Source: Myxococcales bacterium
GTDB taxonomy: Bacteria; Myxococcota_A; Polyangia; Palsa-1104; JAEUJZ01
Reading direction: 5' to 3'
NCBI GenBank assembly: GCA_016794465.1
Contig: JAEUKA010000041.1
Location: forward strand, 1 to 50,284
DNA: 50,284 bases
Shown: positions 23,342-31,820 of the stretch, piece after piece
How positions within the stretch are numbered: position 1 is the stretch's first letter
Layout of the letters: the number at the start of each line of letters is the position of its first letter
Program-made: the position numbers and the translations under genes
Notes under the pieces: model-generated
The model's input: the letters and a program-made list of their open reading frames with translations, nothing else
The model's database searches: none
Told to the model about the DNA's origin: nothing

Positions 23342-24038
23342 GACGCCAGCCGGCTCCGAAGCGCTCCCAGTGAGCCCGCTCCCAACCCCAGCCTTGGCGA
23401 CGCATCACGAAGTGACCAGGCATCCACACCCAGCGCACCCCGTTCCACGACCAGTGACCGCCGACCCACTGATGGTGCATCGATGGCGGCATCGGCACGA
23501 CCTCGTCCATCGGGGACGGCGGCGCCTGCTGCACAATCACGGAGCTTGGCGGTGGCGGACCATCCCACCGACCTGGCTGGCGAACCGGCTCCCAGTGACC
23601 CGGAGAAAACACCCAGTGAAGGCCCACGCGAACCCAGTGCGCGCGGACCCAGACCTGGCCGACTCGCGCCAGATCCCAGAAGCCCGGCACCCAGACGTAA
23701 CGACCCATGCGCCACGCCCAGTGACCCGGAATCCAGGCATGCTGCCGCGAGGGAGCCACCGACTGGACCTCCAGCTGCGGCGCCGGTGGAGCGATCTCGA
23801 CCCGAACCTCGGTGTCGTAACTGCTGGGCTGCGGCGCGTACTGCGGCTGATACGGCGGTGGCGCGTACCGTGGCTGCGGCTGATACGGCGGTGGCGCGTA
23901 CCGTGGCTGCGGCTGATACGGCGGCGCCGGCTGCGGAACGTACTGTGGCTGATACGGCGCCGGCTGAGCCGAAGCACTTGCGGACAGCACCATCACCATC
24001 CCGAGCGAAGCCGCAAGCGAACCGAGGAAGCGAACCAT
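23313..24038 (-). CDS. WXXGXW-repeat surface protein with Pro/Gln/Tyr-rich linker
   Basis: 241 residues from the ATG at 24038 (AAAGGA 8 bases upstream); the in-frame opening back to 24110 lacks a site. A signal peptide ends near ASAQPAP. Next is a Pro-Gln-Tyr-rich linker with repeats of YQPQPRYAPPP (23,845-23,935). Then come at least five W-x-P-G-H/F-W units (WIPGHWAW, WVPGFWD, WVGGHW, WMPGHF, HVPGHW) typical of YXWGXW/WXXGXW proteins. Exported; the function of these repeats is unknown, but a carbohydrate- or cell-wall-related surface role has been proposed for relatives. Confidence 0.8.
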   Translation of the reverse strand: MVRFLGSLAASLGMVMVLSASASAQPAPYQPQYVPQPAPPYQPQPRYAPPPYQPQPRYAPPPYQPQYAPQPSSYDTEVRVEIAPPAPQLEVQSVAPSRQHAWIPGHWAWRMGRYVWVPGFWDLARVGQVWVRAHWVRVGLHWVFSPGHWEPVRQPGRWDGPPPPSSVIVQQAPPSPMDEVVPMPPSMHHQWVGGHWSWNGVRWVWMPGHFVMRRQGWGWERAHWERFGAGWRHVPGHWRRM

Positions 24039-24176
24039 GAGCGAGTCCTTTCTTACTACCTTTATCCTAACCCGCCCCAAAGCCCGCTGACCAAACAGCG
24101 ACCGCGCCACGACAAACCGGTCGATCGTGATGCTGCTACGCCGCTACCCTGCTTTTGGACAAGCTGTGGCAAGCAG

Positions 24177-24206
24177 TTGACCACCAAACAACTCGACGCG
24201 TATGCT
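24177..24206 (+). promoter_or_regulatory. Sigma70 promoter of DUF507-infA
   Basis: TTGACC (24177-24182), an 18-base spacer and TATGCT (24201-24206). A start near 24213 gives a 20-base leader that carries AAGGGAAGAAGGA before the ATG at 24234. Confidence 0.55.
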
Positions 24207-24233
24207 GCGGTCGTTTTTCAAAGGGAAGAAGGA

Positions 24234-24746
24234 ATGCGGCTCTATTCGGGAAAGATTCCCACCATCGCGCAGGACTTGATTCGCAAGCTCAAAGAAGAGG
24301 GCGACATCGAGGTTAGCGACGTTCCGGAAGCCCAGCTTGATGTCGAGGCGGTGCTCAAAGAGTACCTGCGACTCGATCGCGAGCTGACGGAGAAGGCCAA
24401 AGACCACATGGAAAAGCGGCGCCTGCCCTACGAGCAGCTGCTGAAGATCAAGCGGTCCATGGCCGAGGAACGGGACATCGGCATCGGCGACGAGTCGGTG
24501 TCGTACATCGCGAACCAGATCCTCGAAGCATTCATGCACTCGCGCTTCGTCGAAGAGGTGTTTGGCGACGATGGTGACATGCGGAAGAAGATTCAGGTCA
24601 TCCTCCGCAAGCACATGCAGGTCGACACCGACATCGATCACGAGGTGCGCAGGCGGATCAAGAACCTGCAAGAAGGCACAGCCACCTGGGAAATCGAATA
24701 CCAGAAGGTCATGGACCAGCTTCGTCGCCAACACAAGCTAGAATAA
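24234..24746 (+). CDS. DUF507 family protein
   Basis: 170 residues that match the DUF507 family from end to end: MRLYSGKIPTIAQDLI at the start, VEAVLKEYLRLDRELTEKA, and the ending NLQEGTATWEIEYQKVM. DUF507 is a conserved helical family of deltaproteobacteria, Aquificae and relatives with no established function. The start at 24234 gives the family's normal N-terminus; the same frame is open far upstream but that part is antisense to the WXXGXW gene and not real. It is followed after 54 bp by infA, which suggests a link with translation, but this is only context. Confidence 0.88.
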   Translation: MRLYSGKIPTIAQDLIRKLKEEGDIEVSDVPEAQLDVEAVLKEYLRLDRELTEKAKDHMEKRRLPYEQLLKIKRSMAEERDIGIGDESVSYIANQILEAFMHSRFVEEVFGDDGDMRKKIQVILRKHMQVDTDIDHEVRRRIKNLQEGTATWEIEYQKVMDQLRRQHKLE

Positions 24747-24800
24747 GCGCCACGTTCCCAATTCCCCCGTACAGACACGACACCCCACAGGAGAAAGCAT

Positions 24801-25016
24801 TTGAGTCGAGAAGATCTGGTCGAAATGAGCGGAGCAGTCACCAACGTGATGGTCGGCGGTAACTTTGAGGTCATCACTCCCGAGGGACACAAGATCTTGG
24901 CTCGTCTCTCGGGTCGGATGCGCCGCTTCCGAATTCGTGTGGTGCTCGGCGATCAGGTCCTGGTGGGTGTCTCGCCCTACGATCCAACACGCGGCCTCAT
25001 CACCCGTCGAACCTAA
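24801..25016 (+). CDS. infA: Translation initiation factor IF-1 (TTG start)
   Basis: 71 residues with the S1-like OB fold of IF-1: EMSGAVTNVMVGGNFEV, HKILARLSGRMRRFRIRV, GDQVLVGVSPYDPTRGLI. It binds the A site of the 30S subunit during initiation. AGGAGA lies upstream, and the start codon is TTG at 24801, the only one compatible with the normal IF-1 N-terminus. Variants such as 'GHKILARL' for 'GH.v.a.isGkmR' are normal for the family. It is downstream of DUF507 and upstream of a peroxiredoxin gene. Confidence 0.9.
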   Translation: MSREDLVEMSGAVTNVMVGGNFEVITPEGHKILARLSGRMRRFRIRVVLGDQVLVGVSPYDPTRGLITRRT

Positions 25017-25066
25017 GCGCGAGCGGCAGCTGGTTTTCAGCATCTATCTGGTAAGGGAGTCTTTCC

Positions 25067-25519
25067 GTGCTCAAAGTTGGCGATCTTGCACCGGACTTCA
25101 CAGCCACCGCGACCAGCGGCAAGACGGTGAAGCTCTCTGAGCTGCGTGGCAAGCGGGTGGTGATGTTCTTCTTTCCGAAGGCCATGACCACCGGCTGCAC
25201 CATCGAGACAAGGCTGTTTCGGGATCACTACACCGAGATGGCTGCACTTGGCGCCGAGGTCATCGGCGTCTCCGTGGATTCCAACGACAAGCAGTGCGAG
25301 TTCGCGACGCGAGAAGGCGTGCCCTTTCCGATGATCGGCGACTCCAAAAAGTCGATTGGCAAGAGCTTCGACGTGATGTGGCCGCTGCTTGGGGTTACCC
25401 AGCGCGTCACCTACGTGATTGGCCCCGAAGGTCGCGTCGAGGCGGTCTTCCACCACGAGCTGATGGTTGGCCGTCACCTCGAAGACGTGAAGCGCCACCT
25501 GCAGAGCAAAGCGCAGTAA
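25067..25519 (+). CDS. Bcp/PrxQ-type peroxiredoxin
   Basis: 150 residues, GTG start with GGGAG upstream. The thioredoxin-like fold carries the peroxidatic Cys44 in [12 protein letters not shown] (T-x2-C). The usual nearby resolving Cys, five residues on, is missing, but a second Cys at residue 77 (DKQCEF) fits the alternative alpha-3 resolving position known in some PrxQ enzymes. It reduces H2O2 and organic peroxides with thioredoxin as donor. It lies 50 bp after infA and may be co-transcribed. Confidence 0.88.
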   Translation: MLKVGDLAPDFTATATSGKTVKLSELRGKRVVMFFFPKAMTTGCTIETRLFRDHYTEMAALGAEVIGVSVDSNDKQCEFATREGVPFPMIGDSKKSIGKSFDVMWPLLGVTQRVTYVIGPEGRVEAVFHHELMVGRHLEDVKRHLQSKAQ

Positions 25520-25577
25520 CGCGCCGCCTCGGCGATTCAGCCGGTCAGGCAGCGCTTGGCGTCGCTACCCTTCGTTC

Positions 25578-26939
25578 CTAGTTTTCGTCGGGGCGGGTCC
25601 GCAGACGGACCAGATAGTAGAGATTGAGCAGGATAAACAGCGCCAGCAGGGCCGCCACCGGAGGCGCCCACTGGAGCTGCTTGGGCAGCTCACCGTCGAA
25701 GAGCACGAACGCATCGTCGGGAATGGACAGGGGCTCGCTCACTTGGGCAGCCTGCACCTCATTCCAAGACAGAAACGTCGTCGGCTCGCGCAGAGCCAGG
25801 AGCAGCTTGCTGTCAGCCGTCGGCGTAGCAGCGGCAGTCGGGGCTGGCGTAGGACTTGGCGCAGCACCGGGAGCGGGCGTTGGCGTCGTCTCGGCACTGG
25901 CCGTGCGATAGCGAACCGGCTGCTGTAGCGAGTCCGGCCCCGGAATCTCCAGCCCGCTCGCCGTCACCGTCAGCAGCGCGCTCGGTACCCGATAGGTTTC
26001 AATGCGATGCCACAGCCAGATGCCCAGCGAGTCGATCTGCGCCAGGATGCGCTGCCGATTCGGACCTTTGGGCGGCAGCCGCAGCACATAGCCAAAGCCA
26101 TCACGCGTCTCGATGCCGGGACCGTGCGGCAGCCCGAGCCGCTCGACCTCGTAGCGGGCATCTTGCTCGGACGGGAACTTTTCCTTCGACAGCAGCACCC
26201 GCACATCGTCGTCGAACAAGACATCAATCAGCAGCTCTTGCTCTTTGTGTACGGTCAGCGGCTGCCCCGAGCGGTCGATCGTCCCAAGCGGCAGGCTCAG
26301 CTTCCCTGCCGGCAGCGCCTTCATCCGCTCCAGGTCCATCGCCCGCAGCGCCTGTGTCTGCTTCAAATAGGTGCGCAGCGAATCGGCGAACCAGACCTCG
26401 GAGATTGGCCGCAGCCGACCGACGAAGACATTGCTCGCATCCGCCGACAGCGACACCTTGCGTGCCACCAGCAGCTTGCTTCCCGAGCCGAGCAGCCGAA
26501 ACACCTGCACCCGACCACGCCCACCTTTGGGGTCATATGCGACGGAGTTGCGATGATCGGGCAGTCCCGCAATCTGCACGAACTTATCGCCCTGTCCCAC
26601 CAGCTTGCCTGCGGCCACAGCCTCGGGGCCTGCAACGGTAAGCGGCTCTGAGGGCAGCAGCGCATAGGTAATGTCGGCGCGCATCTTGAGCAGAAGCAGC
26701 AGCGACACCGCCAGCACAGCCACCGCCACCACCGGATGGCGACGGGCAGGAGGAACCTTGAGGTTGACAAGCTCAGGGTCAACTGCGTCGGCTGCGATCG
26801 GTGCGCCCGGCTCGCTGGCCGTGCCGAGAGGCGGATCTTTCGCAGGGTCAGACGCGAGGCCTGGGGAATCGGAACTTGGTTTCTCAGCCATTGGCAACCG
26901 AGAGGCGGTGTCTTCGGCGACGTTAAACGACCGCCGCAC
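25578..26939 (-). CDS. Two-TM protein of unknown function with large extracytoplasmic domain
   Basis: 453 residues from GTG 26939; ATG 26891 (MAEKPSSD...) is an equally possible start, and neither has a strong ribosome site. A disordered acidic N-terminus precedes TM1 (about 70-87). A large domain of about 270 residues follows, then a Pro/Thr/Ala-rich linker (about 335-365) and TM2 near the C-terminus (about 425-445) with a short basic tail. I do not recognise the domain. The topology suggests a periplasmic domain held at both ends. Confidence 0.65.
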   Translation of the reverse strand: MRRSFNVAEDTASRLPMAEKPSSDSPGLASDPAKDPPLGTASEPGAPIAADAVDPELVNLKVPPARRHPVVAVAVLAVSLLLLLKMRADITYALLPSEPLTVAGPEAVAAGKLVGQGDKFVQIAGLPDHRNSVAYDPKGGRGRVQVFRLLGSGSKLLVARKVSLSADASNVFVGRLRPISEVWFADSLRTYLKQTQALRAMDLERMKALPAGKLSLPLGTIDRSGQPLTVHKEQELLIDVLFDDDVRVLLSKEKFPSEQDARYEVERLGLPHGPGIETRDGFGYVLRLPPKGPNRQRILAQIDSLGIWLWHRIETYRVPSALLTVTASGLEIPGPDSLQQPVRYRTASAETTPTPAPGAAPSPTPAPTAAATPTADSKLLLALREPTTFLSWNEVQAAQVSEPLSIPDDAFVLFDGELPKQLQWAPPVAALLALFILLNLYYLVRLRTRPDEN

Positions 26940-27007
26940 AAAATTCCATTGCTTTTTGGGAAGGCGGCGCGGAGCGGACTCTCACGCCGTTTCGACACAG
27001 AGGTGGG

Positions 27008-28015
27008 TTACTCGGCGAGAGCGCGGTCGATCTCGGTCTTGAACTTCTCGAACGGCTGGGCGCCGCTGATGAACACTCCGTTGACGAAGAACGCCGGGGT
27101 GCCCTTGACGCCCGCCTCGCTGCCGTCCTTCATGCTCTTCTGAACAGCGACGGCGAACTTGCTGGAGGTGAGGCACTGGTCGAACTTGTCACCATCGACA
27201 CCGATCTTGCGAGCGCCAGCCTTGAGTGAGCCTTCGTCGAGCGCGCTCTGGTTGTCGAACATCCAGTCGTGCATCTCCCAGAACTTGCCTTGCTCGTTGG
27301 CGCACTGACCAGCCTCGGCGGCCTTCTGGGCCTTGTCGTGGAAGCTGAGGGGGAAGTCGCGGAAGACGACGCGGACCTTGTTTCCATACTTGGCGACGAC
27401 TTCTTCCATGACCTTCTTGCCCTTCGAGCAGAACGGGCACTGGAAGTCGGAAAACTCGACGATGGTGACCTTGGCGTCCTTCGGGCCTTTGGCCGGACCG
27501 TCCGTGGCGACCTGGACCTTCGGCGCCGACAGCATGATCTTGACGCCGGCCTTGGACTTGACCTCTTCGATCACTTCACCGACGGCTTTTTGGCGATTCT
27601 GGCCGGTCAGTCCCTTGACCAGCATCTCCTGCACTTCCTCGAACGGCTTGCCGCCAATCTGCGGCGGCAGACGCGCCTTGTTTTCCTCGTAGAACTTGCG
27701 GGCCTCGTCGACTGAGACTTCAGGCACGCGCTTTTCGACCTGCTGCTTGATAAAGCCTTCCTCGTCAAGGCCGGCCTTCTGTGCCGCCACTTTGATGACC
27801 TTTTCGTTGATCATCGTGTCGAGAGTGCGCTCGCGGACCTCGAACAGCTCGCGGCCAGCGGCCTTGTCGAGCTCGGCCATCGTGATCTGCTGCGAGCCAA
27901 TGACGGCAACCACGGTATCGCCCGAGATCGAAGACGCGGCCAGGTTCTTCGAGGCATTTTTGGCACAGGCCGGGATCATAAGAAGAAGCGAGAGGGCAAG
28001 AGGCTTGAGGTTCAT
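27008..28015 (-). CDS. Lipoprotein with SurA-like N-terminal and DsbA-like C-terminal domains
   Basis: 335 residues. Signal peptide with lipobox IPAC, then a SurA-type helical N-domain (VVAVIGSQQITMAELDKA and following helices to about 135). A DsbA-type thioredoxin fold covers about 165-330, with catalytic CPFC in FSDFQCPFCSKG and the cis-Pro in KGTPAFFVNG. It should act outside the cytoplasmic membrane as a thiol oxidoreductase, with the SurA-like part holding unfolded clients. There is no peptidyl-prolyl isomerase domain between the two. Such fusions occur in deltaproteobacteria. Confidence 0.88.
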   Translation of the reverse strand: MNLKPLALSLLLMIPACAKNASKNLAASSISGDTVVAVIGSQQITMAELDKAAGRELFEVRERTLDTMINEKVIKVAAQKAGLDEEGFIKQQVEKRVPEVSVDEARKFYEENKARLPPQIGGKPFEEVQEMLVKGLTGQNRQKAVGEVIEEVKSKAGVKIMLSAPKVQVATDGPAKGPKDAKVTIVEFSDFQCPFCSKGKKVMEEVVAKYGNKVRVVFRDFPLSFHDKAQKAAEAGQCANEQGKFWEMHDWMFDNQSALDEGSLKAGARKIGVDGDKFDQCLTSSKFAVAVQKSMKDGSEAGVKGTPAFFVNGVFISGAQPFEKFKTEIDRALAE

Positions 28016-28078
28016 CGGGTAATCCTTTGGTCGTCCTTTGAGTCGTGGTCCTTCGCCAGCTTTGCTACACTGCGAGAC

Positions 28079-28780
28079 ATGTCCATCCTCAGTCGGTTGG
28101 GGAACTTAATTAAGTCAAACCTCAACTCTGCCGTCGACAAGCTTTCCGATCCGGCGAAGGAAATCGACCTACTCATCGAGGAAATGGAAGACGAGCTGAA
28201 GCAGCTGCGCGTCACTTTACGCGACCAGCTGGTGCAAGAGAAGCTCGCGCACAAAAAAGTCGATGAGGAATACCGCAACGTCCAAAAGTGGCAAGACCAT
28301 GCCGAGCGGGCGGTGCGGGCGGGCGACGATGATCTCGCCAAAGAAGCGCTGCGTCGGCGCGTCGAGGCGGAGGCGAAGCTGGAAGCGACCGAGCGACTGC
28401 ATGCCGAGCAGTCACGGCACGTCCAGAAGCTGACCGATGATCTCAAGAGCGGCGATCAAAAGCTGCAAGAGATCAAGAGTCGCAAAGAGTCGCTGAAGTC
28501 GCGGGCGCGGGCCGCCAAGCAGTCGAACAGTCCCGACGGCACCGCGATGGATCGCTTCTCACGCTTGGTTGCCGAGATCGAGACGCAAGAAGAGCAAGCG
28601 GCGGCGATGGCCGAGCTGGTTCCCGAGCTGGGCGCGCAGCGGCAGGACGATCGCGACCGCGCTACCGAGGAGCGCTTCAACCGCCTGCTCGGGCCGGGCA
28701 AGGACGGCAAAGAAAGCGACATCGAGTCGCGGCTCGCAGCGCTCAAAGCCAAGCAGCTACCCGCCAAAGCCGAAGACTAG
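28079..28780 (+). CDS. PspA/IM30 family membrane-stress protein
   Basis: 233 residues, almost all coiled coil, with the PspA N-terminal amphipathic helix (MSILSRLGNLIKSNLN) and the family phrase NSAVDKLSDPAKEIDLLIEEM. PspA forms oligomeric rods that protect or repair the inner membrane (ESCRT-III superfamily). There is no pspF or pspBC next to it, so its control differs from E. coli. Divergent from the SurA/DsbA-like gene with a 63-bp gap. Confidence 0.88.
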   Translation: MSILSRLGNLIKSNLNSAVDKLSDPAKEIDLLIEEMEDELKQLRVTLRDQLVQEKLAHKKVDEEYRNVQKWQDHAERAVRAGDDDLAKEALRRRVEAEAKLEATERLHAEQSRHVQKLTDDLKSGDQKLQEIKSRKESLKSRARAAKQSNSPDGTAMDRFSRLVAEIETQEEQAAAMAELVPELGAQRQDDRDRATEERFNRLLGPGKDGKESDIESRLAALKAKQLPAKAED

Positions 28781-28862
28781 CCAGGGTGGGTGAGCCAAGC
28801 TTGGGCTGCCGATTGAACGAAGGGGCGCGTACACTCGTCTGTCTGCGCTAGGAGCCTTTTCC

Positions 28863-30293
28863 ATGAACCTGACCCTCCGAGCCTTGCTGTGTGTCTCCGT
28901 CATTGGCGCGTCGCTCTCGTCGGCCAAGGCCGATGGACCGACCGACTATCCTGGGTATGCGGACGGCGAGCCCAGCCAGGTCATCGACGCCGACAGCAGC
29001 CAGGTCTATCAGCCGCCTCCCGAGGGCGTGTGCTTTGACGACGAAAACCAGTCGTACGACTGCAGCAAAGACGAGGACTACCAGAGCTACAGCAGCATCG
29101 ACGACGGCTACGATCCCGGCGCTCACGAGGACTTCCGCGACGCGCTCGCTCCGTACGGCCAGTGGGTGCAGACCGCGCAGTACGGCAACGTCTGGGTGCC
29201 TTCGTCGGAAGTGGTCGGCGCTGACTTTACTCCCTACTTTTCGGGCGGGCGCTGGAGCTACACCGACTACGGCTGGACCTGGGTATCCGAGTACAACTGG
29301 GGCTGGGCGCCGTTCCACTATGGCCGCTGGATCACAGTTCCGGGCTACGGCTGGAGCTGGGTACCGGGCCGCATCTGGGGACCGGCATGGGTTCACTGGC
29401 GCAGTGGTGGTGGGTATGTCGGCTGGGCGCCGCTGCCGCCGCGCGGGATGGTGATTGCTCGGCCCGTGCCGGGGTCGCGCTGGAACTACTGGAACTTCAT
29501 GGCGCCGCACCAGCTCTTGCTGCCACGCATGCAGCGGCTGGCCCCGGCGTATCTGCCGTCAATCTATGGACGCACGGTAATTGCCACCGATTTCCGCTCG
29601 ATTGGCTCGACGCGGGTGGTGGTGGGTCCGCCGCTGCATCACTTCCCGGGGGTGCGGGTAGTGCCGGCGCCGCTTGGCTCGCTGCAGATTGCGCTGCCGA
29701 GGTCGCATGTGGTGGTGCGCCCGGGCGTCCCGCTGGGATCGCGGACGTATTACACACCGCACTATCGACCTACATGGGGGACGCCGACCACCTCGCTGCC
29801 TCGGCCCGGCTTTCCGCCGGTCTATCAGCGGCCCGCGACGCCACCTCCGTATCAGCAGCGGCCAGGGGGGTGGAACCAGCCGGGCCAGGCTCCTCCGTAT
29901 CAGCAGCGGCCAGGGGGGTGGAACCAGCCGGGTCAGGCTCCTCCGTATCAGCAGCGACCAGGGGGGTGGAACCAGCCGGGTCAGGCTCCTCCGTATCAGC
30001 AGCGGCCAGGGGGGTGGAACCAGCCGGGTCAGGCTCCTCCGTATCAGCAGCGACCGCAGCCCGGACAGCCTCCGATTTATCAGCGTCCAGGGTATCCGCA
30101 AGGGCCCATGCCTCAGCAGCCTCCCGTTCAGCAGCAGCCGAGATTTGAGCCTAGGCCCATGCCTCAGCAGCAGCCCAGGTTCGAGCCTCGTCCCATGCCT
30201 CAGCAGCCTCCAAGATTTGAGCCTCGTCCCATGCCTCAGCAGCCTCCAGGTCCGGCTCCCGGTCCGGGCCGTCCGGTTCGTCCGCCGCGCTAG
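28863..30293 (+). CDS. DUF6600 surface protein with Pro/Gln-rich repeat tail
   Basis: 476 residues. Signal peptide, acidic linker, then a DUF6600-type aromatic domain: APYGQWVQTAQYGNVWVP, WSYTDYGWTWVSEYNWGW, HYGRWITVPGYGWSWVPG. The C-terminal 180 residues are repeats: PPYQQRPGGWNQPGQA four times, then QQPRFEPRPMP units. The protein is exported and probably surface exposed or outer-membrane associated. The function of DUF6600 is unknown. It starts a plus-strand run of four closely spaced genes (to 34,832). Confidence 0.82.
   Translation: MNLTLRALLCVSVIGASLSSAKADGPTDYPGYADGEPSQVIDADSSQVYQPPPEGVCFDDENQSYDCSKDEDYQSYSSIDDGYDPGAHEDFRDALAPYGQWVQTAQYGNVWVPSSEVVGADFTPYFSGGRWSYTDYGWTWVSEYNWGWAPFHYGRWITVPGYGWSWVPGRIWGPAWVHWRSGGGYVGWAPLPPRGMVIARPVPGSRWNYWNFMAPHQLLLPRMQRLAPAYLPSIYGRTVIATDFRSIGSTRVVVGPPLHHFPGVRVVPAPLGSLQIALPRSHVVVRPGVPLGSRTYYTPHYRPTWGTPTTSLPRPGFPPVYQRPATPPPYQQRPGGWNQPGQAPPYQQRPGGWNQPGQAPPYQQRPGGWNQPGQAPPYQQRPGGWNQPGQAPPYQQRPQPGQPPIYQRPGYPQGPMPQQPPVQQQPRFEPRPMPQQQPRFEPRPMPQQPPRFEPRPMPQQPPGPAPGPGRPVRPPR
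29844..30055. repeat. 48-bp coding repeat in the DUF6600 gene
   Basis: Four nearly identical 48-bp units (starts at 29844, 29892, 29940, 29988) and a partial fifth from 30036. Each encodes PPYQQRPGGWNQPGQA and differs by only one or two bases, so copy number may vary between strains without shifting the frame. Confidence 0.9.
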
Positions 30294-30302
30294 GAAACAG
30301 CC

Positions 30303-31796
30303 ATGCTTCGCACTGCCTTGCTCAGCCTGCTCTTGTTGTGTAGCGCTGCCTGCCTGAAGCCGCTGCCACTCCGTGATGAGCTGGTGATGGCCGAGGTGAT
30401 GCGTCGCTACGATGACTTTTACCCCGGCAAGCCCACCGAGCAGCCGGACAGTGGGCTAGTGCGGCCGCGCTTTGGGGTGCCAGTGATTGCGCAGACCGGG
30501 GCGGCGTTTTCGATCGAGGTGCTGGCGCAGCCGGGCGCGCTGCCGCCTCAAGCCGTGCTGCTGCGACCGGATGTTCGGGCGGAAGACGGGCTGCGCTGCC
30601 TACGCGGCGAGCCGGTATCGCAGTGCTTTGTGCTGCAGCTGCAAGAGGAAGCGCGGCGACCGCTGCCACAGGGCTCGGCGTGGGTGTCGTATCGTGCGCA
30701 GGTCCAGCCAGCGCCGCAGCAGACCCCGCAGCCGGGCGGCTATGACTTGGTGCTGGGCGATGCGGGGACCGGGATGCAGCGCAGTCCGCAGTCGGTGTGG
30801 CTGCGCAGCGAAGATCCCGAAAAGCTGACGCGGGTGCGAGTGGCACACCTGTCTGACCTCCATGTCGGCAAGGGCAACACCCGAACCTCGGCGGAGATCC
30901 TGGGTCGGCTGTTTCAGATCGTTACGGAGATCAACCAGCTGCAGCCGGATCTGGTGGTGGTGACCGGCGATCTGGTGCATCGCGGCCAGACCGAGGGACT
31001 ACAGCTTGGTGCCCAGCAGGTGCTGCGCCACGTCAACGCGCCCGTGCTGGTCATTATGGGGAATCACGACATCGAGTTCGGCTTCTTTCGCGCGCCGGTC
31101 CGTCGCTACGGTGCGGGTTGGGTTCACTTTGCGCAGGCGTTTCACCCGCTGCTTCACTACTCGGTGCCGATCGGCGGGTATGACTTCGTGGGCTTCGACA
31201 GCGGCCCGGCAGTACGAACCCTGCGCGTGCTGACTCGAGGGCTGCACCGCGACAGCCTGGCCACGCTGCGCAACGATGTCGACAGCGCGGTGGCGAGGGG
31301 TCGTAGAGGGGTGGTGATGTTCTCGCATGCCCCGTCTCGAGCGGTGCTCAACAAGAGCATCAATCCGACCGGCTCGGGCTTCTTTGGGCGCATGGATCAG
31401 GGACGGGCCGAGTTCGAGCGCCTGCTCATCGACGGTGGCCGCCAGGGTTTGCAGGTGCTGCACCTGGCCGGGCATACTCACTGGTCCGATGTGTTCGATC
31501 TGGTGCCGCGCGGCCAGCGGATGAACTTTCTGCCGTGGCGTGACTCGTCGCCGTGTCTGCGGCCGCTCAGAGGCTCGGTGGGGATTGTGACCACCCAGGC
31601 GGCGGCGCACGCGGGAGTGTCGGGCAAGCGCAACGCGCGCGGCTATGGCTTTTCGCTGATCGAGCTGGGCGGCGATGTCCCCAAAGTGGCGACGGTGCAG
31701 CACGGCGTGGGCCGACCGACCGAGTGTGCCTTGGTTGAGCCGGCGGATCTGGCGCAGCGCACCCCGGTGGTGCCGCCGCGTAGCATCGGGCTGTAG
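30303..31796 (+). CDS. Calcineurin-like metallophosphoesterase lipoprotein
   Basis: 497 residues. Lipoprotein signal with SAAC lipobox. After a beta-sandwich-like N-terminal domain (about 30-175), a calcineurin-type phosphoesterase has SDLHVG (near 185), VVTGDLVHRG, GNHD (near 253), SHAPS and GHTHW (near 390). The His/Asp/Asn set for two metals is complete, so it should be active on a phosphoester outside the cytoplasmic membrane; the substrate is unknown. It begins 10 bp after the DUF6600 gene. Confidence 0.85.
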   Translation: MLRTALLSLLLLCSAACLKPLPLRDELVMAEVMRRYDDFYPGKPTEQPDSGLVRPRFGVPVIAQTGAAFSIEVLAQPGALPPQAVLLRPDVRAEDGLRCLRGEPVSQCFVLQLQEEARRPLPQGSAWVSYRAQVQPAPQQTPQPGGYDLVLGDAGTGMQRSPQSVWLRSEDPEKLTRVRVAHLSDLHVGKGNTRTSAEILGRLFQIVTEINQLQPDLVVVTGDLVHRGQTEGLQLGAQQVLRHVNAPVLVIMGNHDIEFGFFRAPVRRYGAGWVHFAQAFHPLLHYSVPIGGYDFVGFDSGPAVRTLRVLTRGLHRDSLATLRNDVDSAVARGRRGVVMFSHAPSRAVLNKSINPTGSGFFGRMDQGRAEFERLLIDGGRQGLQVLHLAGHTHWSDVFDLVPRGQRMNFLPWRDSSPCLRPLRGSVGIVTTQAAAHAGVSGKRNARGYGFSLIELGGDVPKVATVQHGVGRPTECALVEPADLAQRTPVVPPRSIGL

Positions 31797-31820
31797 CGAC
31801 AGGCAAGCGAGTCTCCATTC

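Noticed and set aside
23217..24233. Long plus-strand open frame in front of DUF507
   Set aside because: Arg/Pro/Ser-rich low-complexity translation antisense to the WXXGXW gene; the DUF507 family start is at 24234 with a ribosome site and a promoter.
29387..30148. Ala/Ser-rich plus-strand frame inside the DUF6600 gene
   Set aside because: It is an alternate frame of the aromatic domain and the 48-bp repeats, without a plausible start.
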